Shown: piece after piece, positions 43,736-55,914 of the stretch | Position numbering within the stretch: the stretch's first letter is position 1 | How the letters are laid out: every line of letters starts with the position of its first letter | Source: Haliotis asinina | Taxonomy: Eukaryota > Mollusca > Gastropoda > Lepetellida > Haliotidae | Direction of reading: 5' to 3' | Assembly: GCF_037392515.1 (NCBI RefSeq) | Contig: NC_090280.1 | Location: forward strand, 58,398,004-58,462,003 | DNA length: 64,000 bases | Position numbers and translations under genes: made by a program | Notes under the pieces: generated by a model | Database searches by the model: none | Told to the model about the DNA's origin: nothing | The model's input: the letters and a program-made list of their open reading frames with translations, nothing else

Positions 43736-45384
43736 CAGATTTGTAACACTGCCTTTTTATTACGTCTTCTTACACACCCTGAGAATTTGTTTCAAACCAG
43801 TCGGGCACATAAACAGTAACAGTAAAGAGTGTCCAGTTTGTTTTGTCACCCGTGTATCGTCAAATGTAACCACGATTCGCTGCGCAAAGTTGTGCCCCTT
43901 CAATGTTCACGGGTCTGCTATCATGTTTGTAGGAACGGGTCTGTTTGACGAAGGAGGTTATCACATCGGGCATGTCTTCCACAATTACCTGACACGCCAA
44001 GTGGATAAGTGGAATGCAGTTCAAATCAACTTCAAACACAATTCATTATCCTAATCACTCCAACTAGTGTCCTCTGCCGCCAGGGGACGCTACTACAACA
44101 CGAAGTTCAAGGCCGCGAGTAGACGTACAGGGTACTGAATGCTGTGTTGATGGTTCGATAGAACACTTTAAATCTTTATATCTTGATGCTTTATGGCAGG
44201 ATACTTGAAGCTGAACTTCGATGATAAGCAAAGGGTGAGCGAATAATAAATGAATTTCTACTTTAGTACTCTACTTCGGTTTTAAATACCTATTACTATA
44301 ATGAAAATGACATCTTATTGGGAGCCGATTAGTAATCTAAAAACCGTAGATAACAAGACAGTTTCGAATTTTAAAAGCCATATTCTCAAACACAAAGCCC
44401 TTAACATTTGCCTTCATTGGTGGAACATGGATAAAATACATGATTCCGCAGTAACCGATAGGCTAAGTGATATTTTTGAAGCATGTGTTTCCATGTTTAG
44501 AACAAAGAAATAGTCAAGCATTCTGGCTGTCTTCTTTTGTCAACCTTACGATATCTCTGAATTGTGGACAGTTCTGTATGTTATTGTCAACGGCAGAGTT
44601 TGTGCAGTTGTTATTGCTGACTGGATATAATAAAATTTCGATTTTTATCTTATCAAAATGTAGCGATGTTAGAGGTATGGCTAGTTTACAAACACGTTTA
44701 CATTTTCAAATATATGGCCATACAATGATATCTTAAACCCCAGTGTTTCGAATGTTTCGTTATCTAGAATACACGGGTATCTCGAAGTTACAATTGATTG
44801 TGGTGGTCATTCAAACCCCGACCTGACGAACCGTTGATTGATATTATGATAAAAGTCCCAGGAAGGATAAAAGGACACGAATACTACACGAACACACGAT
44901 CCAAGGCACGACTGTGGACTGTTGGTTGTCGACGTTTCACATTCCTGACGAATACCACCGGTGGTCCTAAATAGTCCCAGCTTTTCGAGAACACGTATAC
45001 TGTCCCCACAAAGAAACGCATGGGCGATTTGTATGTAACAGAAGGGTTGATAACATGATTTTACACAATTGGACAAGAAAAAAAGTTGACTTTACTTGAA
45101 AATGTCGATTCTGGTGAGATTTCTTACAAGGATTAAAAAGACATCGTCACAACGCAACAGAAATCACCTTCCAGTTGAAACTGTGCAGCAAAGAACATTC
45201 ACACTCTGGCAATAAAAACCCAGATTACTTTCAGAAATTAGCATTAGGTTTGAAGGAGTTTCAAGGTCAAATCACTTCGTCACGTCTTCATTTGAACATC
45301 GCCATTGAACGAAAGCATGCTGGAGGTAACCAATGTTGTCAGGTCAGAATGTTAGTCTGAGCTTGCAGCTCGTTGTAACCAAAC
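43736..45384. other. No gene recognised
   Basis: Open frames at 44301-44513 and 44467-44736 have no domain, no splice-site support and AT-rich codons. Nothing else identified. Confidence 0.4.
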
Positions 45385-45645
45385 AAGTGTAACAAGTGAC
45401 AGGCAGACCTTGAGTTACCACTGCAGCCCAAGGTCTGTACATCCGGGTACTACAGTTGCGTGATCGTACTCCCATGGGTGAGAGAATTTCGGCCAGGGGG
45501 GCTGGACTTCCGAGGATATCACCGGCCAAACTGTACGGAACAGGTTGAAAGAGATTGGTCTGAGAGCCAGGAAACCAGACACCGGGGACATGTTACGTCG
45601 TCACAATCGCGCTCAGCGTCTCCAGTATCTAAAAGTATCTAGTTG
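45385..45645 (+). pseudogene. Tc1-like transposase remnant, DNA-binding half
   Basis: Across two frames: VTGRP, VTTAAQGLYIRVLQLRDRTP, AGLPRISPA, then TVRNRLKEIGLRARKPDTGD and MLRRHNRAQRLQYL. This is the linker and second helix-turn-helix of a Tc1-like transposase. The catalytic domain is absent, the reverse of the copy at 21518-22610. Ends not found. Confidence 0.75.
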
Positions 45646-45849
45646 TATAGAAATATTTTGACCTTCTTCTAAACTGGTGTACAATTTAATGAACTTATAC
45701 ATGTTTGAAAATACAAAATTTTCGCGACAGATTTCTTGTCTATGAGTTCCTTTTTTGGATAGTATATTATCTCTATATCATGGTTATATAACATATGAGA
45801 AAAATCCTTGTTTGGATAAGCGAAGCGACCAATTCTCCTTTAAACAAAG

Positions 45850-46205
45850 AAGGGCGGATGGGTAGCCTAGTAGTTTAAACGTTCGCTCTCCACACCGCAC
45901 ATAGGACGGGGTAGCATATTAATTTTTATATAGCGCACATATCCATGTAACTAGTACTTCCTCAAGGCTCTGGCATTTGTTTCCCTCGATCATTGGATTC
46001 AATCTCTACGTCACATTGAATTAGCAATCTCAACTCCCTCGGGAGAATACAACTCTTGCTGCCACTAAGGGCACCGAGTTTATTGTGACTCTCTAAGATA
46101 GATCATGGTTCGATTCCCCGCAAAGGGACAATTTGTGAACACCTTCGCCATGATATTGTTAAAAAAAGTGCTAAAGGCGGCGTAAAACTACATTCACTAA
46201 CTCAT
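45850..46205 (+). mobile_element. SINE family A, interrupted by about 195 bp
   Basis: 45850-45902 has GGCGGATGGGTAGCCTAGTA and AACGTTCGCTCTCCACACCG; 46097-46205 resumes at CATGGTTCGATTCCCCGCAA and ends GGCGGCGTAAAACTACATTC. The intervening 45903-46096 contains TTTTTATATAGCGCACATAT and ACTAGTACTTCCTCAAGGCT, an insert of unknown class. Confidence 0.7.
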
Positions 46206-47195
46206 AAGCAGATATAGTATTTTCCGGCTATCTTTCCCCCTCATCCCCCTAGGATCATCGTCGATCACTGGATACTTTGATCCAGGCTTGATTATATCCA
46301 TCATGTTAAATATTATCATATCTCCACGATGAACTTTATTTGTAAAAAGCAGGTTGAATAAAAGTTAGTTTGATTATCATTTGTTTGCTTCAGGATTGAA
46401 TGCCACTGAAGCAGTCTGGTATTCAGGTTGAATACAATCCGTCAAGTTCACTTTCAATGAGCAGACAGCGGGATTAATGTCACTGAATAGATATACAGCT
46501 TCAGGTCTTTACGCCTTAATGGCCGTGTATGTTACCCTTTCACAATCCTCATTCAGGAGATATCAGAAAAAAATTTGCGCTTAATTCTAATCCTTAAAGC
46601 AGTTGAAACATTTAAGAATATACGTCCGAGCAGTTTCGATTTGCAACAGAATAATTAATATTTGTTTAAGGCCATGGGTACTGACACCAACGTTGTCAGA
46701 CGATACATAGAGATGAACATCCTGCATCACATGCCGTGCAGTGGCCTACATGCCTTGCTATTCATAAGTACCGGCTGGAGTTAAACTTGTCTCCTGTTGT
46801 AGCTGATAACTTGAGCAGATCAGAGACACTGTATATAAATGTCAACAGGGCGTTACCTTGAATGAAGCCAAAGACAAGACATTTATCACATGAAACTGTT
46901 TAATGAAGGCGTTTTTCAAAGTGACGTTCTCAGTGTCGTTCTAGATTAATGATCCACAGAAATAGTGAACCTATGAAAACTGAACTACTGTTTTCTCTAA
47001 ACGTGGAGAGCAATTCATTACATTTGTTGTTTCATTTACTTAACTGGCTGTTGAAATTCAAGGACAGTATATTCCCAGCATTTGTGTAAACGGATCATAA
47101 TGCTATTACCTATTCATATCGAATGTTATTTCTGACGGTTTATTGTCTGCTCTTTGTACACATATGTGTGCCTCATAAATATTTCACCATACAGA
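46206..47195. other. No gene recognised
   Basis: Nothing identified. Confidence 0.4.
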
Positions 47196-47490
47196 AGAAT
47201 ATATAGACTGATACTTGCATCCAGGTGTGTGCCTTAGCTTCTCAATATCCATCGCCTTCACCCATACAGCAGAATATATAGACAGGTTTTTATATCTAGG
47301 TTTGTGCCTTAGCTCAACAATACCCATCGCATTCACCAATACAACAGAATACATAGAGCAGTTCTTATACCCAGGTGTGTGCCTTAGCTCATCAATACCT
47401 ATCGCCCTCATCAATACAGCAGAATATATAGACTGGTTCTTGAACACACGTGTGTGCACTAACTCAAACACACGTATGGTACCGGTCTTA
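47196..47490. repeat. 75-bp tandem repeat, nearly four units
   Basis: AGAATATATAGAC starts units at 47196, 47271, 47346 and 47421. Each unit holds CCAGGTGTGTGCCTTAGCTC and ATCGCCTTCACCAATACA. 75 is a multiple of three, so both strands keep an open frame of about 110 residues over it. Confidence 0.9.
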
Positions 47491-47904
47491 CCAATACACG
47501 TGCTTTTGCCCATCGTCATGTGTGGCCTTCACTAAGAGCTGTATAATCTATTGCCTTGTTCTTGGCTCCTAATTTGCCGTGATCGATAATCAGAAGTAAC
47601 ATCTAAATGTCACACCTGTCTACGAAAAGTTACCTTGTATAAGAGCGTGTATAAATATCTACCATACGCTAATCTTCAAGTAAAAATATATCGTTAATGA
47701 ATTTTTCAGGAACATGCTTTGCATACACAGTTTCCAAATGTCGGTAACTGTTGATCGATTGTTATGCTCATGCATCCTGAAAGGAATTATTTGGATATGG
47801 TCCACGGATTATAATTTAATTTAGCTAATTTTCCGTTAAGTCTCAGCTCCACGATTGTCCTAGGTCTATCTTAAAATTGAAATTATAGTCGTCTTAGAAC
47901 ACAA

Positions 47905-48655
47905 GCAGTCAGTGTGTCATCTACTGATTGGAAGAACGAAAGGGGTGCCAATTGATTGGAACAGAAAGCGGACTGTCAACTGTTTGGAACAGCAATCGGG
48001 ATGTCAGTTGATTAGATACGCAGCCAACGCGTCATTTGATTAGAAGAATAGCCAGTGTGTCAACTGAATGGTAGAGCAGCCAGTGTGTCAGTTGATTATA
48101 AGAGCAGCCAGTGTGTCAGTTGATTGGAAGAGCAGCCAGTGTGTCAGTTGATTGGAAGAGCAGCCAGGGCGTCAGTTGATTGGAAGAGCAGCCAGTGTGT
48201 CAGCTGATTGGAAGAACAGCCAGTGTGTCAGTTGATCGGAAGAGCAGCTTGGGTGTCAGTTGATTAGCAGTGCAACCGGGGTGTCAACTGATTGGATGAG
48301 CAGTCGGGTGTCAGTCGATTGGAATTGATCTGATTGAGTTTAGTTTTACGCCACTCTCAACAATATTCCCGCTATATGGCGGCGGTCTGTAAATAATGGA
48401 GTCTAGACAGTCCAGTGATCAACTGCATGAGCATCGATGTGCTCAATTTGGAACCGATGGCATGTGTCAACTAAATTCAGCCAGTCTGACAACGTGACTT
48501 CATTAGCCGCCTCTTACAATCATGGGTTATTGAAGGCCAATATTCTAACCCTGACGTTCACGGATCCCAAATGATTGGAAGGAAAAACAGGTGTCAATTG
48601 ATTGGATCAACAGACAGGGTGTTAACTGATTAGACAAGCGTCAGTTTTAACCCAT
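47905..48655. repeat. Minisatellite, period about 28 bp, split by a SINE
   Basis: About 15 units of CAGCCAGTGTGTCAGTTGAT plus TGGAAGAG over 47905-48335 and three more at 48570-48655, with the SINE copy between. Confidence 0.88.
48338..48568 (-). mobile_element. SINE family B copy inside a minisatellite
   Basis: GAGTTTAGTTTTACGCCACT, ATATGGCGGCGGTCTGTAAA, CAGTGATCAACTGCATGAGC, ATTAGCCGCCTCTTACAATC and a head ending CTGACGTTCACGGATCC. Confidence 0.83.
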
Positions 48656-49458
48656 GTTTTAACTGATTATGCTCGCTACCATTAGACTTGCTTATTAGCA
48701 AGAAATGGTTTCTACATGAAACGGAGCATTAAATCATTGCATAAGTAACAGTGCTACACACTGTTCTGCTTGCAGTCAGTACAGTAAATGTTTTGTACAT
48801 GTAATCAGGGTATGACTCCAAAATACATTTACCCGGTAGTTGGATATTACTGGACTAGGAGCAATAGGATGATATTGCAAAAACGCAACCGCAGTAAAGC
48901 ATGTCTTCTTTCAAAGATAACATTAAGTAATGAGAAGAATCGATGTACTGACATTTTCATCTACGCCAGGGGTTACACTGTACATGTACATACATCCTAC
49001 AGACGTAGCTGCATCCGGCATATACCGGCGATCAGTATTGATTCACTTCTAGTGAGTTTCACAGCGACTTTAGTGTAAAGACATTTGAATGAGGGTGGAA
49101 TAACTGGTTAGCTGGCTGTCTGGGTGCTGTGTCTCCTGGACGCACACAGTTCATAAACATTGACAGAGGCTCATGTTTGGGTGTTGTCGCGAAGCAGAGA
49201 GGCCCCGTGGCAAGTCTTTGCTCTTTGTTCAGGGTGGATAAATGTTTTGGATTCGTGTTAGTCCACCGTCGTAGTCGACAGGAGCAATTCCCTGATAAGA
49301 TTCTGCTGAGGGAATAGTGTTCTTAATAGACATGGTGGGCTTTTAGTTCTAAACAGGACGAGTGATTGAATATATCATAGTAAGTATTTGGCCACGGGGT
49401 AGCCGCAGATACTGGAATGACAGCTATCACATCACTACGGTGAAACTAGAACCAATCC
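48656..49458 (+). other. Upstream region and probable 5' UTR of the Kv channel exon
   Basis: No repeat found. In-frame TGA and TAG 18 and 12 bases before the ATG at 49459 set the start. No convincing TATA box or initiator was seen, so the transcription start is unknown. Confidence 0.4.
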
Positions 49459-49977
49459 ATGAAAATGACTGAATCCAGTATGAGTGGCAAAGCAGGTGCC
49501 AAGTCGAATGCTGCACCGTCTATCGTTAAACTCAATATTGGGGGAAAGAAGTTTGAAACATTATCGTTGACGCTTAAAAAGTTCCCTGGGACCCGTTTGG
49601 CGTCGCTTCATCCTCAAGCTGATGAGTATAATGGTGAGACAGGAGAGTACTTCTTTGACAGGGATCCAGTGGCGTTTGGGTGTATCCTGAATCTCTACCG
49701 CACATCCTCTCTCCACTTTCCGGACCATCTCTGCGGCAACTACCTTCGCGAGGAACTCAACTTCTGGCGCATTCCAGAAAGTCTGGTTAGCGAGTGCTGC
49801 TGGACAGTCTTTTTCAACGCCGAGCAGGACAATCAGATATTCCGAAACCTCAAGAAGACCTTTTCCTTCCTTGACAAGGACCCGCGACTGAGCGAATCAG
49901 GAAAGAATGGCATGGAACTTTGGATGCACCGAATATGGCTCCTCTTGGACAAACCCAACTCATCTCGTGCAGCGAAG
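49459..49977 (+). CDS. Voltage-gated K+ channel, first coding exon (T1 tetramerisation domain, Kv2/3/4 type)
   Basis: 173 residues to a donor AAG/GTAGGT, phase 0. Residues 22-34 (IVKLNIGGKKFET) begin the T1/BTB_2 fold; YFFDRDPVAFGCILNLYRTS (64-83) and CGNYLREELNFWRIPES (92-108) are its signature. H86-x5-C92-x20-C113-C114 is the intact zinc motif that holds subunits together in Kv2, Kv3 and Kv4 and is lacking in Kv1. The end, HRIWLLLDKPNSSRAAK, is the standard lead-in to S1; LLDKPNSS is closest to Kv2, SSRAA to Kv3. So it directs assembly of a plasma-membrane K+ channel tetramer. S1-S6 and the GYG filter must be on exons beyond 64000. Upstream in-frame stops fix the start; reading past the donor adds eight codons and a stop. 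Confidence 0.9.
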
Positions 49978-52267
49978 GTAGGTTCTAGTTTTATAATGAT
50001 TTAATGAATTTATTTCTTTTGAAAATCTTTGACAGCAAATATGAACTGCATCGTTTCTGCCTAAAATCATAATGAATTCCATTCCATTTAAATGGGAAGA
50101 TAGTGATATAGTTAACCTTCTTGAACCAGGTCCACTACAGAATTATTACTTAGTTATAACCTTAGATATTCTTATCTCGACTTATGGTTCATTAGTAAGC
50201 CATTCTGAGCAATATGTGTACCAGTTCATCGTTGCTCACCAAGAGCACAAGAAATGTCCCAATGAAACAGAACCATACCAGGTCTTTTGGAGAGTGTTAT
50301 ATTTTGTATTTTCCTTGTATTTAGTGATATATTGCCATGCACAGTTATGGATAAAGGCTTTAATGCGTTAGGCATTAATCCGGTTATGATGGTCATGTCG
50401 GCTAAACGTTAGGGAAAGGCCCTACCCGCTGGAGCTCTTAGAGCCCAAGTAGTGATGGTGTTCCCATTAGCGTTCATCATGCCCTTGACACACCTGGGGA
50501 AGGTAACCAAATTGGAATGCAATGGCATGGCAACCGGTTCCCTTTGCTTAATAACACCTGTGTCAGTTCGCCTGAAGGGCTCATATAATGATAGTATCAC
50601 TTCAAGTAAATAAGGAAGGGGCAAAAGGCTATTGAAATAGTCCTTGCAGTTTTTTTTCAATAAATAATAGAGACAAAATCTGTAATAGAATCAGAGTCGA
50701 TCGTTAAATAATGCATCATGATCATGCATCACATTTAAGGATCACTTTCCAACACGTGGATGAATAGCTGGCAAGGCTATTGTTGATCCGGGAAAAGACA
50801 GAAACATACAAGTCTTGTCACTGATGCGTCAAATCTTATAACCTCTTTATCCAGGTATCTGAGACTACCATAAAGCAGTTTAAAATTGTACTATTCAAAA
50901 CACTATTTCAGTGAATAACTTCCCCTAAACAGTAAGAAATTAGTTCATTTTCACAGAACAAAATAAGACTATTAGACTGAATATTGACAAACTTTATCGA
51001 TACCAACCTCTTATATCTTACGTGAGACTTATGAAATAAAAGACGTTATCCATAACGTTTGTTAATATTGTAATTCACATCCAGGCTACACAAAGATGTT
51101 ATTAGACATCGTCTGAAAAGAAAGTTATCACAGAGGCAAGTTTAAGTTCAAGTCTAAAACAAAATATTTATTCCCTTGGTGAATTTTCTAAATTGAATTC
51201 TACGTGGCATGTCTCAAATATCGATTTTCTTAATACATTTTGGTTTTGCATATACATTGTCACTAGCTGACCCTTAGCAATCCACGTAAACCGTGAAAAG
51301 ATACGGCAGTATGTGTTACTGATCTGAGCGAACCATGATATTGTATTCCATTTGTGTTGATCGATGCTTATGATGACAAACACTGGATCGGTTGGGTCGT
51401 ACTCGGGTTTTGGTGTTACACACTTAGTAATAATTGAGATTTAATACGGGACATGATGAACATCTATTTACTTTGTTGTGTATGCAATGACAAACATCAA
51501 CCATCAGCGATGTTGCACCGGTTAGCAGCAGACCAAGTCCCTATTCAATAACTGGTACGGCACGCATACCATTCTTGAATCTCGGTAAAAAGATTCAGGT
51601 TAGATTCCAAATGCCTCAGAAAAGAGATCGATTAGATGTAATTCAAAAATTATGTTTTGTTTAATGCTAACTTTTTAATACCGTCTTAATTGTTTATGTC
51701 TCAGAAATATACACACTTCATAAAACACCAAGATGAATTTGAAATATACATGTCTCAAGTTCATAACAAATGTCTCTTTTTCATGGAATTGTATTCATTT
51801 AAGTATTTGTTACTAAAACATGTGGAATTTGAATGTCAGCAACACATAAAGATTGTTACCTCTCAGATGCTCTTAAAATCACATAGTTTGATCGTACATG
51901 AGACCATGGATTGATGAAATCAAGATGGACGCACCGTAGTGTGCCGCTTGTATTTCAATGTTCATCGGAACACCATATCATTTCTTTTGACACGTTTTGT
52001 ACAGCGTGTTGACTCGACACGGACCGATGGTTGCGCCATGTCTGCAAGACATCCATTGGCTCTTCTACACCCAACTGCAATATTACGATTCCTTGTCTGA
52101 GACCAGTCCTTGCACATCTTTACATAACCTTTTACGGGAGCAAATTTTCCTACCTTCATACGTCGAGTTGTTTTTCCATGTGACCGTCACACTGGTCGTG
52201 TTAGGTCACGAAGACAAGACTGATGTCATCAGGAGCAGGACCCATGAATTTGTATGTATGGTAGAGA
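49978..52267 (+). other. First part of Kv channel intron; no further exon
   Basis: AT-rich. I looked for S1-S6 and pore sequence and saw none. The open frame at 50072-50371 is hydrophobic in places but lacks channel features. A weak family-B fragment may lie at 51335-51420 (TGTTGATCGATGCTTATGAT, CACTGGATCGGTTGGGTCGT). Confidence 0.5.
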
Positions 52268-52276
52268 CAGGATTAT

Positions 52277-52335
52277 CCACAGACCGCCGCCATATAGCCA
52301 TAACATTGCCGAGTGCGACGTTAAACAACGCCAAA
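52277..52335 (+). mobile_element. SINE family B tail fragment
   Basis: CCACAGACCGCCGCCATATA and ACATTGCCGAGTGCGACGTT. Confidence 0.65.
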
Positions 52336-52499
52336 TTAACATCTGAGCCGCTCTGATGATTATGGAATACTGTAAGGGACGAGATCGAGAGAATGTCCCT
52401 TAGAGTATTCCATAGATGATGTTACAGGTTCTACCAAGGTCGAGGCGAACGTTTACCGTTGCGTTAGTCGAAGTCATCATGTTGGGAGTGGAATTGTTG

Positions 52500-52564
52500 A
52501 TGTATGATGTATGTATGGGTATGTATGTGGTATGTATGTGGTATGTATGTGGTATGTATGTGGT
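52500..52564. repeat. (GTAT)n / GTATGTATGTG microsatellite
   Basis: ATGTATGTATGG, then GTATGTATGTG repeated four times in 11-base steps. Confidence 0.85.
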
Positions 52565-52777
52565 GGCTTCACAAATATAGTCAGAAAGCACATAATCATT
52601 GTTTGCGACAAGTAAAGTAACACAACAGAACATTGCTGCACTCCCATGGTCATCATTTCCCTAGCAACAGATGACCATATGATCCTTAGAACATTACTGG
52701 GATGACACATGTCACGCCTACGACAGGAACTGTACCAGTCGGTAATGCTAGCTTATATGGTGAGGAGGGTGGGGGAC

Positions 52778-52925
52778 GGAGGTGGGATAGCCTAACGGTT
52801 AAAACGTTCGCTTGACCGAATTCCTCATGTGGGCACAATACATGAAGCTCATTTCTGGTATCCACCGCCGTCATATTGCTGGAATATTTCTAAAAGCGGC
52901 ATAAAACCATATTCACTCATTCACC
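52778..52925 (+). mobile_element. SINE family A copy
   Basis: GGAGGTGGGATAGCCTAACG, TTAAAACGTTCGCTTGACCG, a deleted B-box region, CCGCCGTCATATTGCTGGAA and AAAGCGGCATAAAACCATAT, then CACTCATTCACCCAC. Confidence 0.8.
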
Positions 52926-53380
52926 CACTATGTTTTCAAATCTTTGGTTGACGTAATCATCATTTGGTATTTTCAATACTCGGTTGCTGCCTCGATGTTT
53001 TCAAAGCAACGCGTCTTGCCCCGGACAAATCCTGTGCTGTCACTGGCCATTTGATATTTATAACACTGTGTATGAAACACGACTTGTCGTTTAGGTTAAT
53101 GCTATTGTCTTAAATAGAAATTTTATTGATTTGCTATTTGATATTATCAGCATATGTGAAAAGGTTTTGTGGTCTCGCTAGATTTAATGCACGGCAATGT
53201 TTGCAGTACACGCCACTTTGTATGAATATTGAAGTAAGACCATATGAAAAGATAAATAAATGACGGAGAAAGTAAGGTCAAGCGATCTTGTCGGTAATGT
53301 ATGCTTGACAGCAAAAGAAAACTGAGATTCGATAACGTAAGCGTTCATGTTTATGTTTTTTTGTAATTAAAAGCTCGACT
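52926..53380. other. No gene recognised
   Basis: Nothing identified. Confidence 0.4.
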
Positions 53381-53735
53381 CCCCCCTCCTCCCCGAAACA
53401 AACACACACAAAAAACCACACAAAAAACAAAAAACAAAACAAAACAAAACAAAACCAAAAACAAAAAGAAAAACAAAAAATCAAACGAAGAAAAATACAA
53501 AACCATAAACAAAAACAAAAACAAAAAACAAAACAAAACCCAAATACAAGAGGAAAAAAGATTTAAAAAAACCCCAAATATATATAACAAAGACAAAAAT
53601 AACAAAAACAAACAATAAATACCCCCCCAAAAAAACAAACAAACAAAAACAAAAAACAAAAACAACAACAACAAAAAAACCAATAAAAAAACCCAAACAA
53701 ACCCAAAAGCACACACAAAAAATCAAACAAAAAAT
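53381..53735. repeat. A-rich AAAAC/AAAACAAAC simple-sequence tract
   Basis: About 350 bases almost without G or T on +, mainly A3-6 C units. The poly-Phe/Val open frames on - are translations of it. Confidence 0.95.
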
Positions 53736-55817
53736 GACAAAACTCTTAAAAACGGAGTTGCCTTTCTTTTCATGGTCAGGATACTATTCAAATGTTGGTG
53801 AGGACCTGGTTTTGAACTTTTGAATATATCGTCCATAAATACGTGAATATATAAATAGAGATTGAAATAACCCGATGACGCTTATGGGACGCTTTGCCGT
53901 TAACGTTTCTACTCTGTTAAGTTGACCCGCGGAACGCTGACCTTTGTTCAGATGTTCAACAATTGTTCAGCAGATGCACACTGCTTGACTATTACATTTT
54001 AAGCGTGATCCTTCGTCAACTTTGAGAAGTATATTGCACACACGTACACCTATCAAGGTCTGGTTAGTGACTGTCGTGTAGCATGCAGTGACTTCTCTTG
54101 GGGCTTGGTTAGTTCTCAGGGGAGTTTCAGCATAATTGTTCCGGATTAGTGAACACACAACGAAACAAATAAACAGAAAACTGCACTGACATCATTATCA
54201 CAATGAGCGGAGTTTCCAGAACAGTTATGCATGAGCTGAGCAGAGTTGCAGCAACCTCCAGTCCTTCATCGAGCGGCCGTGCACCGAGGTCGTCATGCAC
54301 AAGCAGTTGGCGTTTATTCCTACATTACAAGACTTCATGCAACGTCTGCACATTGTCATCCCTTAGTGTATCAAGTTAACGGAATGTAAACCCTTGACGC
54401 TATACTATTTAGGCTGAATCGTCTTATACAATGTGCAGTGTTTCACTATGAATGGCATATACATGAATAGAACAGTTTTCAGTGCACAGAAGGATGATAG
54501 GTTTACATTAGACTTTGTAACATTTTCTTTAAAAACTTTTTTTTAACTGTTGAAAGCTCAATACAGGGGGAAAGTCGTCGCTCAGTGGCAGTTGGTTCCA
54601 GAGTTTCGGTGCTCCACGGCAGAATGATCGCAAACCATGATTTCAGTTGCCCCCGCGGAATTGTCAATAGATATTTATTTGTAGTTCTCGTAGACGTGGA
54701 TGGCTTGTGCTTTGTGACAAGCTCATAGAAGTAACCCGGAGCAGTCTCAACATATTTTTGACAATATGTTAGTTTTAAGGAGGTACTTTGTTATCTATAA
54801 GATACGATGGTTAACACCCAACATTATATTGAAAGGTCGAGACCAATATGTGCTGTGGTGTTTGTTTGGAGAAATGTTTTGTTTTCAGTAAGAAATAGAT
54901 ATAATCTTGTTTGAAGACTTATCGACATTGAGAGCATCTCTTGAGCTCCCTCATTTGAAGTAAACCTATCACACTTTGGGTTGGCAAAGAATCCTCGTTG
55001 AACACACCTGCTATTTTCGGTTTCTTCCCATTCTGTCAACACGTTAAAATAACATGGTACAGTCCAGTAAACAGAAGTAAGGTTAATGTGATGACCTATT
55101 CTACGTTTACTAAAATGAACCTGACCAAAAGTCAATTGTAGGTAAAATGGGAAAAGAAATGGTGTTTCTTGGAATGAGGCATCTCTTTCCTTTCAAAACG
55201 CATTTCGTTCAGTGGAATGTAATAAAGCCAATATGCCGCGAATATGGTTAGTCGTGCTGGACCGAGTATAACCGAAATGTGTCCAGATTCCCACAAGATA
55301 GACTGTTTAATAGTTCGCCCATGTGGTTTTCATATACATGTAGTCATTGAATGTTCTTTCTAATGGGGTGTAGTTGTGATGCGTTGTAGATTGAAGCATC
55401 CAGTTGTAGAACAGCTGCCCTTGCATGCTGAATGAGAAGTCCATTTAGAATATAAACATACTGTGTCAGAGGTATATGGTGACATTATAATAGCTCTAAG
55501 CTTTCTTTTTTCAATAAAATATTTAGAGGTGTAATAATTTCGTTATATACCTCTGATTTTCCACCACAGTGGGTTTATCTCCTTTCCACCATATGTATAA
55601 AATCCTTTCCCATCTGCCACAATAGTTTTTGAGGGCAAAATGGGATGTAATCAAATTGGGACTGTAGGCAGAATGGGATGTATCCCTGTTTTTATGTGTA
55701 ACTATTCGCAGGCAGCTGGCGACTAATTTCAAAATTCAATGTCATTCCTACGGATAACAAAATTGCTAGTTATTGAAAACGGAATATCGCATTATGTCAA
55801 AATCCATACGGCACAGA
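53736..55817. other. No gene recognised
   Basis: Mixed composition. The frame at 54824-55135 on - has no domain or splice context. Confidence 0.4.
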
Positions 55818-55914
55818 CCCATGAAGATTCGGGTTAGAATTGATGTTCAGTAACCTATGCTTGTCATACGATGCGACTAACGGGTTTGGGCGAACAGGCT
55901 CGTTGATTGGGTTG

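Noticed and set aside
44301..44736. Two overlapping frames on + with ordinary-looking composition
   Set aside because: No recognisable domain, no in-phase splice sites, overlapping frames; insufficient support for a gene.
50072..50371. Candidate S1-S2 exon of the Kv channel
   Set aside because: Hydrophobic stretches do not match Kv S1 or S2, there is no suitable acceptor in phase, and an N-terminal Met frame in AT-rich DNA is expected by chance.
53278..53726. Long Phe/Val-rich open frames on -
   Set aside because: Translation of an AAAAC simple-sequence tract; no real protein composition.
54824..55135. 103-residue frame on -
   Set aside because: No domain, no homology recognised, no neighbouring exon pattern.
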